Shown here: positions 25,865-32,606 of the stretch, piece by piece
Position numbering within the stretch: the stretch's first letter is position 1
How the letters are laid out: each line of letters starts with the position of its first letter
Program-made: the position numbers and the translations under genes
The notes under the pieces: generated by a model
The model's input: the letters and a program-made list of their open reading frames with translations, nothing else
Database searches by the model: none
What the model was told of the DNA's origin: nothing
NCBI GenBank assembly: GCA_001464315.1
Contig: LNFK01000040.1
Location: 1-32,606 of the forward strand
Direction: 5' to 3'
Length of the DNA: 32,606 nt
Origin: Sphingomonadales bacterium Ga0077559
Lineage (GTDB): Bacteria > Pseudomonadota > Alphaproteobacteria > Sphingomonadales > Sphingomonadaceae

Positions 25865-26515
25865 ATGAAATTTGCGGCCAAAGTCCTTATTGTCGGCACT
25901 ACTATGGCAACGCTTGCCGGATGCGCAAAGGATGGCGAGCTTGATCTTACATCCGGCGTCGGGATCAGCGTAACTCGCTCGGGTTGCCCGGTAGTTGCTG
26001 TGCCCGATGGCACCGGCGACGTCACTTTGTTCAATCCTGCAGGCAGCCAGGACGCAGCCGCGATCGACGTGGTGGCCTCAATCACCAATATCCGCCCTAA
26101 TTGCAATGAAGGCGGAGAGAAAATATTCTCGCAAGCCAGTTTTGATGTGCAAGCACGTCGCAATGACGCGCGTGGATCAAGGACTGTGACGCTCCCGTAT
26201 TTTACTACTGTGGTGCAAGGTGGCAGCGCCGTTGTGGCCAAGCGTTTGGGACAGGTTACCGTGCAATTTGCCGATGGCCAGCAACGCGCGACAGCCAGCG
26301 CGCAGGCCGCCAGTTACATCGATAAGGCTTCGGCGAGCCTGCCCGCTGAAATCGTCCAGAAAATTACTAAGAAGCGCAAGCCAGGTGACCCAGACGCGGC
26401 GCTCGACCCGATGGCTGATCCCGAAGTCCGCGCGGCGGTTGTTCGATCAAGCTTTGAAATGTTGATCGGGTTCCAGCTGACCGAAGACCAGCTGCGCTAT
26501 AACGTCACGCGCTAA
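25865..26515 (+). CDS. Hypothetical lipoprotein
   Basis: A 216-residue lipoprotein I do not recognise as a named family. The signal ends in the lipobox LAGC (Cys20). The mature part has two further cysteines (SGCPVV and RPNCNEG) in a beta-rich region of about 150 residues, including a VVASITNIRPNC segment. Those two cysteines may form a disulfide. A basic stretch KITKKRKPGDPDAALDPMAD near residue 175 precedes a helical C-terminus. AAGGACG lies 8 bases before ATG 25865. It is 27 bases before argS and transcribed with it. Outer-membrane anchoring is likely because Ala, not Asp, follows the Cys. Function unknown. Confidence 0.82.
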   Translation: MKFAAKVLIVGTTMATLAGCAKDGELDLTSGVGISVTRSGCPVVAVPDGTGDVTLFNPAGSQDAAAIDVVASITNIRPNCNEGGEKIFSQASFDVQARRNDARGSRTVTLPYFTTVVQGGSAVVAKRLGQVTVQFADGQQRATASAQAASYIDKASASLPAEIVQKITKKRKPGDPDAALDPMADPEVRAAVVRSSFEMLIGFQLTEDQLRYNVTR

Positions 26516-26542
26516 AAAGCGCCGCTTTGCAGGGGTGGGACA

Positions 26543-28241
26543 ATGACCCTTTTTGAAAAATACGCAGCGCATGTCAGTCATGCGCTGGACGCTCTTGTTG
26601 CAGCAGGCGCGTTGCCTGCTGAACTTGACCGCAGCAATATAACCGTCGAGCCGCCGCGCGATTCAAACCACGGCGACTTGTCGACCAATGCCGCAATGGT
26701 GCTTGCCAAGCCCGCTGGAACCAATCCGCGCGCGCTGGCCGAGGCTCTGTCCGTCGAGCTTTCCAAAATTGATGGCGTTACCGCCGTCGAAATCGCCGGG
26801 CCCGGCTTCTTGAATTTACGGCTGGATCCATCTGCGTGGATCGACGAGTTGCGCGCGATCGGCAAGTCGGCGGAAGATTATGGCCGCCTGACGCTAGGCA
26901 CCGGCAAGTCCGTCAATATCGAATATGTTTCCGCCAATCCGACTGGCCCGATGCATATGGGCCATTGTCGGGGCGCAGTCGTAGGCGACGCCTTGGCGTC
27001 ACTGCTTGAGTTTGCCGGATACAAAGTCATCCGCGAATATTATATCAACGATGCCGGCGGGCAGGTCGATGTGCTCGCGCGCTCAGTGCACATGCGGTAC
27101 CGCGAAGCGCTTGGTGAGACCATTGAAATTCCCGAGGGTCTGTATCCGGGTGATTATTTGGTGCCCGTCGGTGAGCGGTTGGCGCAGCAATATGGCGATC
27201 AATATTCGGCCGCGCCCGAAAACGAATGGCTGGTACTTTTCCGCAAGGCAGCCGTTGCCGATATGATGGACATGATACGCGCCGACTTGGCCTTGCTCGG
27301 CATTCATCACGACCTGTTTTCATCCGAAGCCGAATTGCATGTTGAAGGCAAAGCTGAAGTGGCGGAGCGCGAATTGCGCGCGCGCGGTCTGGTCTACGAC
27401 GGCGAGCTGGAAAAGCCTAAGGGGAAGGAAATCGACGATTGGGAACCGGTGACGCTGCCTCTGTTTCGCGCGACCCAATTCGGCGACGACCAGGACCGTC
27501 CGATCAAGAAATCGGACGGAAGTTGGACCTATTTCGGCGCCGACCTTGCCTATCATTTTCAGAAAAGCCGTAATGTTGATGCAATGATCGACATCTGGGG
27601 TGCCGACCATGCGGGAACCGTCAAGCGGATCAAGGCTGCGGTCAATGCGCTAACTGGTGGTGAAGTCGAATTCGACATTAAACTCGTTCAGATGGTGCGC
27701 CTGCTGCGCGGGGGTGAACCTGTGAAGATGTCCAAACGTTCGGGCAGCTTTGTAACGCTCGCCGATGTCATCGAAGAAGTAGGCAAAGACGTAGTCCGCT
27801 TCACCATGCTCACCCGCAAATCCGACGCCCAGATGGATTTCGATTTTGCCAAGGTGGTCGAGGCATCTTCAATATGCGCACGCGCGGATTGCCTCGACGC
27901 TACGCAAGGCCGAAGGTGAAGGCCTTGGCGTTGACCCCGCGCAATTGCACCTGCTTGGTGATGCGGAAATCGCATTGATCCGCGAAGCGGCCAACTTTCC
28001 GCGCATCGTCGAAGCGGCAGCAAAGTCAGGCGAACCGCACCGGATTGCCTTTTATCTCGGCGATCTTGCAGCGGCCTTCCATGCCTATTGGAATCTTGGT
28101 AATGATCAGCCCGACAAGCGCTTCATATTGGCACATGACCCCTCTTTGACAGGTGCGAGGCTTTTCATGGCGGCCAATATCGGGCAAGTTATCAGAAATG
28201 GGCTTCGTCTGATGGGGGTAGAGGCCGCCTATCGCATGTAG
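26543..28241 (+). pseudogene. argS: Arginyl-tRNA synthetase, reading frame broken
   Basis: Charges tRNA-Arg; essential and usually single copy. The first frame (to 27919) has the N-terminal additional domain, the HIGH-type motif HMGH (138-141) and KMSKR (395-399). It ends correctly with DFDFAKVVEAS at about residue 442, then turns to nonsense. The true continuation, QYAHARIASTLRKAEGEGL, resumes in another frame at 27870 and runs to the stop at 28241 (FMAANIGQVIRNGLRLMG). In other bacteria about eight residues (pattern KDNPVFYV) join these parts. About 23 bases therefore appear to be missing near 27866-27870, causing a frameshift. The restored length would be about 573, normal. A real knockout is unlikely unless a second argS exists, so an assembly or sequence error is the leading explanation. 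AGGGG precedes ATG 26543. Confidence 0.9.
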
Positions 28242-28271
28242 CGACTGGCTGAAATATTTTGGGAGTTTGGC

Positions 28272-28943
28272 ATGAGCGATACCGACAACAACGAAGGCGT
28301 AACCAACCGTTTTGCCCTTGATGATCCTGATCGCCTGCCTTGGCTCGAAACCGCCGATGGGTATGAATATGACGAAGGTGCATCGCCTCTAAAGGTCGCG
28401 TTCATGGTACTTGCCGGCCTCGCGTTACTCGCCGCAATTGTCGGCGGTATTTACTGGGCGCAACGTAACAAAACGGGCGGAACGGCAGGCAATGGCGAGC
28501 TGATTGCGGCGCAGGAGGGCGACTATAAGGTCAAGCCCGACGAAGCTGGCGGCAAAACTTTCGAAGGCGAGGGCGACTCGGCATTTGCCGCAAGCGAAGG
28601 CAAGAAAACCGGGGCAGTTATTGCGCCGACAGCCAAAGCTGGCGATACCAAAACTGCCGCTGCGCCTGCTGCTAAACCCGCAGCAAACGGCCCGACACCT
28701 GCGGGGGCCGTTATGGTTCAACTCGGCGCTTTTGGCGATGCAGCAAAGGCGGATACGGCCTGGGCCGCTTTCACCAAACGCTTTGGCTTCCTGTCGGGAA
28801 CCAACCGCAAGATTGCCGAAGCGACAGTTGAAGGCGGCCGCAAGGTATTCCGCTTGCAGGCTGTCACTGCAAACGCCAACGCAGCGCAGCAATTGTGCGC
28901 CAAGCTTAAGGCTGCGGGCGAGAACTGCCTGATCGTTAGATAA
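28272..28943 (+). CDS. SPOR domain membrane protein
   Basis: A bitopic cell-envelope protein of 223 residues. The acidic cytoplasmic part (1-38) is followed by one membrane helix (about 41-62, KVAFMVLAGLALLAAIVGGIYW). A long Ala/Lys/Pro-rich periplasmic linker (70-145) follows, then a C-terminal SPOR domain from about 147 (VMVQLGAFGDAAKADTAWAAF, KVFRLQAVTANANAAQQLC). SPOR domains bind denuded peptidoglycan glycan strands at the division site, so a septal or turnover role is likely. The next gene is nagZ, a peptidoglycan recycling enzyme. A terminator follows this gene. Confidence 0.9.
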   Translation: MSDTDNNEGVTNRFALDDPDRLPWLETADGYEYDEGASPLKVAFMVLAGLALLAAIVGGIYWAQRNKTGGTAGNGELIAAQEGDYKVKPDEAGGKTFEGEGDSAFAASEGKKTGAVIAPTAKAGDTKTAAAPAAKPAANGPTPAGAVMVQLGAFGDAAKADTAWAAFTKRFGFLSGTNRKIAEATVEGGRKVFRLQAVTANANAAQQLCAKLKAAGENCLIVR

Positions 28944-28969
28944 TTTCAGCACGTGCCGGGGGGAGAGAG

Positions 28970-29000
28970 GCCGTAGCAGTATAGTCTGCTGCGGCTTTTT
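28970..29000 (+). terminator. Rho-independent terminator after the SPOR gene
   Basis: GCCGTAGCAG (28970-28979) pairs with CTGCTGCGGC (28986-28995) with one G-U pair and a six-base loop, followed by TTTTT. It lies 27 bases past the SPOR stop and 87 before nagZ, so nagZ and the following genes probably have their own promoter. Confidence 0.85.
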
Positions 29001-29086
29001 CTTGCGAGGCGTTATGCACAGTTTTGCGTTTACCCTTTCGACCTGCCTTATTGCGTTCGGAGGTCGCAGCTTCTAGCTTCTAAGCC

Positions 29087-30136
29087 ATGAAGCCTGTTAT
29101 ATTCGGCCTGTCCGGCCTCATTTTGACCGAAGATGAAAAGCGGCTGTTCCGCGATGTGGAACCTGCGGGTTATATCATATTCGGGCGAAACGTAGCTGAT
29201 CGACCGCAATTACGCGCGCTCACCGACAGCTTGCGCGCCCTCCACGGGCGCGGTGATGTGCCGATCCTGATCGATCAGGAAGGCGGCCGTGTCGCGCGCA
29301 TGAAGGCACCTGAATGGCCAGATTTTCCCGCAGGAGCCGCGTTCGACGCGCTCTACGATCTTGCACCCATGACCGCAATTGAAGCAGCGCGCAGCAATGC
29401 CGAGGCAATCGCGCTTGTACTCGCGGAAGTCGGCATAAATGTCGATTGCCTGCCCGTGCTCGATGTCCGCGTGCCCGATACCCACTCGGCGATAGGGGAC
29501 CGCGCCTTGGGCAGCGACCCATTGCGCGTGGCCTCGCTTGGCCGTGCAATACTAGACGGGCTCGCCGCAGGAGGCGTAATTGGCGTGGTCAAACATATGC
29601 CCGGGCAGGGCCGCGCCGTGGTCGATACGCACCGCGAACTGCCGCATGTGCACGCCAGCGAAGTTGAATTGGACCAAGATCTCGCGCCATTTCGCGCGCT
29701 GAACAAGGCGGCGATGGGGATGACCGGGCATGTCGTTTATGATGTGTGGGATGCACACCGGCCTGCGACTATGTCTCCTGTAATTATCGACGATATCATT
29801 CGCGGCAAGATCGGTTTTGACGGCCTGCTGATGAGCGACGATCTCGATATGAACGCGTTGTCGGGTGATGTCCCGACGCGGGCCGTCGACTGTGTCGAGG
29901 CGGGATGCGATATCGCGCTCAATTGCTGGGGACGCTTCGATGAGATGGTCGCTATTGCGGAGAGGCTTCCTGCAATTACCGACACAGCGAAAGCACGGAT
30001 CGACCGGGCGATGGCAGGTGCGGGTCTGAAATTTGACGCCGACCGGCTGGCTCATTTGCTCGATAAGCGCGACCAGTTGCTGGCGCTGACGGATGTAGAC
30101 ACCAAGCTGACCCATGGGGCGACCGGCGCGGCATGA
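29087..30136 (+). CDS. nagZ: Beta-N-acetylhexosaminidase NagZ (GH3)
   Basis: Cytoplasmic glycosidase that removes GlcNAc from recycled muropeptides, 349 residues. The barrel starts with FGLSGLILTEDEKRLFRDVEPAGYIIFGRNV. The acid/base dyad is Asp180-x-His182 in VVDTHRELP, inside the KHMPGQG-RAV motif (His170). The nucleophile is Asp251 in LLMSDDLDMNAL. The KH-x-PG-x-G motif has Gln where many family members have His. The stop overlaps scpA by 4 bases. There is no strong ribosome site close to ATG 29087. Confidence 0.94.
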   Translation: MKPVIFGLSGLILTEDEKRLFRDVEPAGYIIFGRNVADRPQLRALTDSLRALHGRGDVPILIDQEGGRVARMKAPEWPDFPAGAAFDALYDLAPMTAIEAARSNAEAIALVLAEVGINVDCLPVLDVRVPDTHSAIGDRALGSDPLRVASLGRAILDGLAAGGVIGVVKHMPGQGRAVVDTHRELPHVHASEVELDQDLAPFRALNKAAMGMTGHVVYDVWDAHRPATMSPVIIDDIIRGKIGFDGLLMSDDLDMNALSGDVPTRAVDCVEAGCDIALNCWGRFDEMVAIAERLPAITDTAKARIDRAMAGAGLKFDADRLAHLLDKRDQLLALTDVDTKLTHGATGAA

Positions 30137-30909
30137 CGAAGGAGATGCTCTTCGACGATGGCGAACTACGCATAGACGTCGAGAGCAATTCTGATGTCCT
30201 GACCATTGACATCGATGGATGGGAAGGCCCACTTGACCTCTTGCTGACGCTGGCGCGTAACCAAAAGGTCGATTTGCGGCAGATTTCGATCCTCGCACTG
30301 GTCGAGCAATATCTGGTGTTTATAGATGAAGCGCGGGCGTTGAAACTGGAACTCGCTGCCGATTATCTGGTGATGGCAGCGTGGCTCGCTTATCTCAAAT
30401 CGGCTTTGCTGCTCCCCAAAGATCCGACAATCGACCCGTCGCCTGAAGAACTTGCGCTACGTCTGCAATTGCGGCTTGAACGGCTAAACGCAATGCGCGA
30501 AAGCGGTGCACGATTGATGGCTCGGGATCGCATAGGACGCGACATTTTTTTGCGTGGTAACCCTGAAGGCCTGCGCGTCGTCAAAGCGCGTGCCTGGGAT
30601 TGTGACTATTTTGAGTTGATTACCGCTTATGGTCAGGTCAAAGCGCGGACCCAGCCGGTGTTGCACGTTGTCAAAAAGCGGCAGGTGATGACGCTGGAGG
30701 AAGCACTGGAGCGGGTTTCGGCGATGATTGGCCGGGCAATTGAGTGGACCGCGATAGAGGCATTCCTTCCTGATTTTACCGAGCCTGCTTTGCGCAAATC
30801 GGCGCTGGCATCGAGCTTTGTCGCTGCGCTCGAGCTTGCGAAGCGCGGCACAATAGACCTGCAGCAGGAATACAGTTTTGCCCCGCTGATGGTAAGGATG
30901 AAAGCATGA
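30133..30909 (+). CDS. scpA: Segregation and condensation protein A
   Basis: Kleisin subunit of the SMC-ScpAB chromosome condensin. It has 258 residues. The N-terminal kleisin helix region has DGWEGPLDLLLTLARNQKVDLRQISILALVEQYL (27-60), then LELAADYLVMAAWLAYLKSALLLPKD. The C-terminal winged-helix part ends with RGTIDLQQEYSFAPLMVR. It overlaps nagZ and scpB by 4 bases each. The smc gene is not in the window. Confidence 0.95.
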   Translation: MTKEMLFDDGELRIDVESNSDVLTIDIDGWEGPLDLLLTLARNQKVDLRQISILALVEQYLVFIDEARALKLELAADYLVMAAWLAYLKSALLLPKDPTIDPSPEELALRLQLRLERLNAMRESGARLMARDRIGRDIFLRGNPEGLRVVKARAWDCDYFELITAYGQVKARTQPVLHVVKKRQVMTLEEALERVSAMIGRAIEWTAIEAFLPDFTEPALRKSALASSFVAALELAKRGTIDLQQEYSFAPLMVRMKA

Positions 30910-31514
30910 TGATCGAACATGACCCCGATGTCCGCGCCGTCGAGGCAGCCCTGTTCGCGGCCGAACATCCGATGACCGTAGACCAAATCCGCGCCTATGT
31001 CGGTGACAGCGTCGATGTGACCACAGCGCTGGCCAGGCTCGCCGAACATTATGATGGACGCGGGATTGAACTCGTCCAACGCGGAAAATCATGGCATTTT
31101 CAAACCGCCGCGGACCTTGCCTATTTGCTCCGCCGCGAGCGCGAAGAAACCCGCAAGCTTAGTCGCGCGGCGGTCGAAACGCTGTCGATCATCGCCTATC
31201 ACGAACCTGTCAGTCGCGCCGAGATCGAAGCTATTCGTGGCGTGCAGATTTCCAAAGGCACTTTGGATGTGCTGATGGAGGCAGGTTGGGTCCGCCCTGC
31301 TGGTCGCCGCGAAGTGCCCGGACGGCCTTTGATATACGCCACGACGCCAGGGTTTCTGACGCATTTTGGTCTCGCTTCGCGCAAAGACTTGCCCGGCATA
31401 GCTGATCTGAAAGCCGCTGGCTTGCTCGACCCAATCGATATGGCTTTGGGAGATATGCAGTTTGACGGGCAAGAAAGCGACAGTGAACTGGAAATTGGCG
31501 ATAGCAATGACTAG
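30906..31514 (+). CDS. scpB: Segregation and condensation protein B
   Basis: Partner of ScpA in the condensin complex, 202 residues with two winged-helix domains. The first has VRAVEAALFAAEHPMTVDQIRAYVG and GRGIELVQRGKSWHFQTAADLAYLL. The second has LSRAAVETLSIIAYHEPVSRAEIEAIRGVQISKGTLDVLMEAGWV, with GRREVPGRPLIYATTPGFLTHFGL after it. These are the family signatures. Acidic C-terminal tail. Start is the first of two adjacent ATG codons; the stop of scpA lies inside it. Confidence 0.95.
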   Translation: MMIEHDPDVRAVEAALFAAEHPMTVDQIRAYVGDSVDVTTALARLAEHYDGRGIELVQRGKSWHFQTAADLAYLLRREREETRKLSRAAVETLSIIAYHEPVSRAEIEAIRGVQISKGTLDVLMEAGWVRPAGRREVPGRPLIYATTPGFLTHFGLASRKDLPGIADLKAAGLLDPIDMALGDMQFDGQESDSELEIGDSND

Positions 31515-31534
31515 ATGCTATAGACTAGAGAGTG

Positions 31535-31546
31535 CGGCATATGCCG
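31535..31546. promoter_or_regulatory. Palindrome upstream of tatA
   Basis: CGGCATATGCCG is a perfect 12-base palindrome in the 67-base gap between scpB and tatA. A second hairpin (CGGGG / CCCCG at about 31554-31568) lies just before the AGGAG ribosome site at 31572. An operator, attenuator or chance palindrome are all possible. Confidence 0.3.
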
Positions 31547-31581
31547 TGATAACCGGGGTCGCGCCCCGTTAGGAGTTTGAA

Positions 31582-31803
31582 ATGGGTGGATTGAGCATCT
31601 GGCATTGGCTAATTGTCGGCATTTTGGTGCTACTCTTGTTTGGCAAAGGCCGCTTTTCCGACATGATGGGAGATGTCGCCAAGGGCATCAAAAGCTTCAA
31701 AAAAGGCATGAGCGAAGACGACGAAGCGACCAAAGTCCCGCCACAAATCGGTTCGACGACGGTAATCGACGCCGAAAAGCAGACCGATAAGACCCAAGGC
31801 TAA
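31582..31803 (+). CDS. tatA: Twin-arginine translocase subunit TatA
   Basis: Forms the translocation pore of the Tat pathway for folded proteins. It has 73 residues: one short membrane helix (about 5-20, [15 protein letters not shown]), the hinge FGKGRF (20-25) and the amphipathic helix [16 protein letters not shown]. An acidic/Thr-rich tail follows. AGGAG lies before ATG 31582. tatB and tatC follow, giving the standard tatABC order. Confidence 0.95.
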   Translation: MGGLSIWHWLIVGILVLLLFGKGRFSDMMGDVAKGIKSFKKGMSEDDEATKVPPQIGSTTVIDAEKQTDKTQG

Positions 31804-31852
31804 ACCGACATGAATGCGGCGCTACCTTCACCCTCGATACCGGGGGCTTAAG

Positions 31853-32200
31853 ATGTTTGACATCGCGTCGTCCGAATTTTTGCTTGTCGTGCTGGTCGCA
31901 TTGTTGGTGATTGGTCCAAAAGACTTGCCCAAAGTATTGCGCGTGGTCGGCAAATGGGTCGGCAAGGCGCGCGGCGTTGCGGCGCAGTTCCGTTCGGGCT
32001 TCGATGAAATGGTCCGCGAATCCGAACTTCAGGAACTTGAAAAAAAATGGAAGGCGGAAAACGAACGCATCATGCGCGAGCATCCTTCTGACCAGAAGCC
32101 TGATCCGCGCGCGGACGTTGTCGGTGACATGGCGCCCCCATCTGAGCCCGAACTGCCAATTGACGCCGTTCCCACTGTCGAGGCTCCGGCAAAATCATGA
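31853..32200 (+). CDS. tatB: Sec-independent translocase subunit TatB
   Basis: Substrate-receptor partner of TatC. ATG 31853 gives 115 residues beginning MFDIASSEFLLVVLVALLVIGPKDLPKVLR, the TatB signature with Glu8 and the GPKDLP hinge. A long amphipathic helix (KARGVAAQFRSGFDEMVRESELQELEKKWKAENERI) and an acidic, Pro-rich tail follow. An earlier in-frame ATG (31814) would add 13 residues without family support. The stop overlaps tatC by 4 bases. Confidence 0.94.
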   Translation: MFDIASSEFLLVVLVALLVIGPKDLPKVLRVVGKWVGKARGVAAQFRSGFDEMVRESELQELEKKWKAENERIMREHPSDQKPDPRADVVGDMAPPSEPELPIDAVPTVEAPAKS

Positions 32201-32606
32201 GCGAAATTGATGACAGCAAAATGCCGTTGCTCGACCATCTGATCGAATTGCGACGGCGCTTGTTGTGGAGCTTCCTCGCGCTGGCAATTGCCTTTGGCAT
32301 TAGCATCTACTTCGCCCGTCCGATATTTGGCTTCCTTGTGCAGCCATTATTGGCATCGGGTCAGACGAAACTCATTTATACTGCGATTTTTGAGGCCTTC
32401 TTTGTGGAGATTAAGGTAGCTTTCTTTGCTGCCGCTTTCTTTTCATTCCCAGTATTTGCAACGCAGCTATGGCGGTTCGTTGCGCCCGGACTCTATTCTA
32501 AAGAAAAACGTGCCTTTCTGCCATTCCTGCTGGCAACGCCGATCCTGTTTACGGTTGGCGCGGCGATGGCTTATTATATGGCGATACCCGTTGCTCTGAC
32601 CTATTT
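32197..32606 (+). CDS. tatC: Sec-independent translocase subunit TatC, 3' part missing
   Basis: Polytopic core receptor of the Tat pathway. The gene runs off the right edge; 136 residues are visible and open throughout. The start ATG 32197 overlaps the tatB stop (ATGA). The visible part shows the family signature MPLLDHLIELRRRLLW, the first membrane helix (SFLALAIAFGISIYFA), the loop glutamate in TAIFEAFFVEIKVAFF (matching the conserved Glu of the family), the second and third helices, and APGLYSKEKR. About half of the usual ~250 residues are missing beyond the window. Confidence 0.93.
   Translation, partial: MSEIDDSKMPLLDHLIELRRRLLWSFLALAIAFGISIYFARPIFGFLVQPLLASGQTKLIYTAIFEAFFVEIKVAFFAAAFFSFPVFATQLWRFVAPGLYSKEKRAFLPFLLATPILFTVGAAMAYYMAIPVALTY

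Noticed and set aside
27840-27919. Programmed ribosomal frameshift in argS or cpaC
   Set aside because: No slippery heptamer, and argS appears to lack conserved residues, which a frameshift would not restore.
1-32606. tRNA, rRNA, CRISPR arrays, insertion sequences or phage genes
   Set aside because: None recognised by reading; no repeat-spacer pattern, transposase, integrase or tRNA-like cloverleaf was evident.

Overview
This window looks like a chromosomal segment from an alphaproteobacterium of the order Sphingomonadales. That placement is inferred from gene content, not from a search. The supporting features are a GcrA cell-cycle regulator, a cpa/tad pilus locus, a TonB-dependent receptor inside a catabolic cluster, a class II (kinase-fold) homoserine kinase, and the chain argS-SPOR-nagZ-scpA-scpB-tatABC. 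The DNA is moderately GC-rich and densely coding, with many ATGA stop/start overlaps. I found no tRNA, rRNA, CRISPR array, transposase or phage gene, and no gene-free stretch longer than about 150 bases.

Layout. (1) 1-2597, minus strand: a truncated beta-lactamase-fold lipoprotein downstream of parE. (2) 2738-4765: a secreted S9 peptidase, ending at a symmetric terminator shared with convergent gcrA (4824-5489). (3) 5580-7109: a lone ABC-2 permease, a small unknown ORF and a secreted DUF2147 protein. (4) 7203-14173: an aromatic/tyrosine degradation region with maleylacetoacetate isomerase, TonB receptor, MarR regulator, 4-hydroxyphenylpyruvate dioxygenase, a VOC protein and a fumarylacetoacetate hydrolase family protein. 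It is interrupted by an opposite-strand secreted C13 (legumain/caspase-like) peptidase. Homogentisate 1,2-dioxygenase is not present. (5) 14222-21217, minus strand: the tad locus in the order cpaA-cpaB-cpaC-cpaD-cpaE-tadB-tadC. The cpaC secretin is frameshifted and there is no cpaF/tadA ATPase between cpaE and tadB. (6) 21279-23314: an alpha/beta hydrolase and an FAD-dependent oxidoreductase. (7) 23349-25727, minus strand: ispH-thrB-rnhA. (8) 25865-32606: a lipoprotein, argS, a SPOR protein, nagZ, scpA, scpB, tatA, tatB and the start of tatC. The argS reading frame is broken.

Most of the window is housekeeping and well conserved. The points most worth a second look are the two reading-frame lesions (essential argS near 27868 and cpaC near 18898), the missing pilus ATPase, and the tyrosine cluster that lacks its ring-cleavage enzyme while carrying an overlapping VOC protein and a TonB receptor. 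I did not find a convincing, wholly undescribed multi-gene system.
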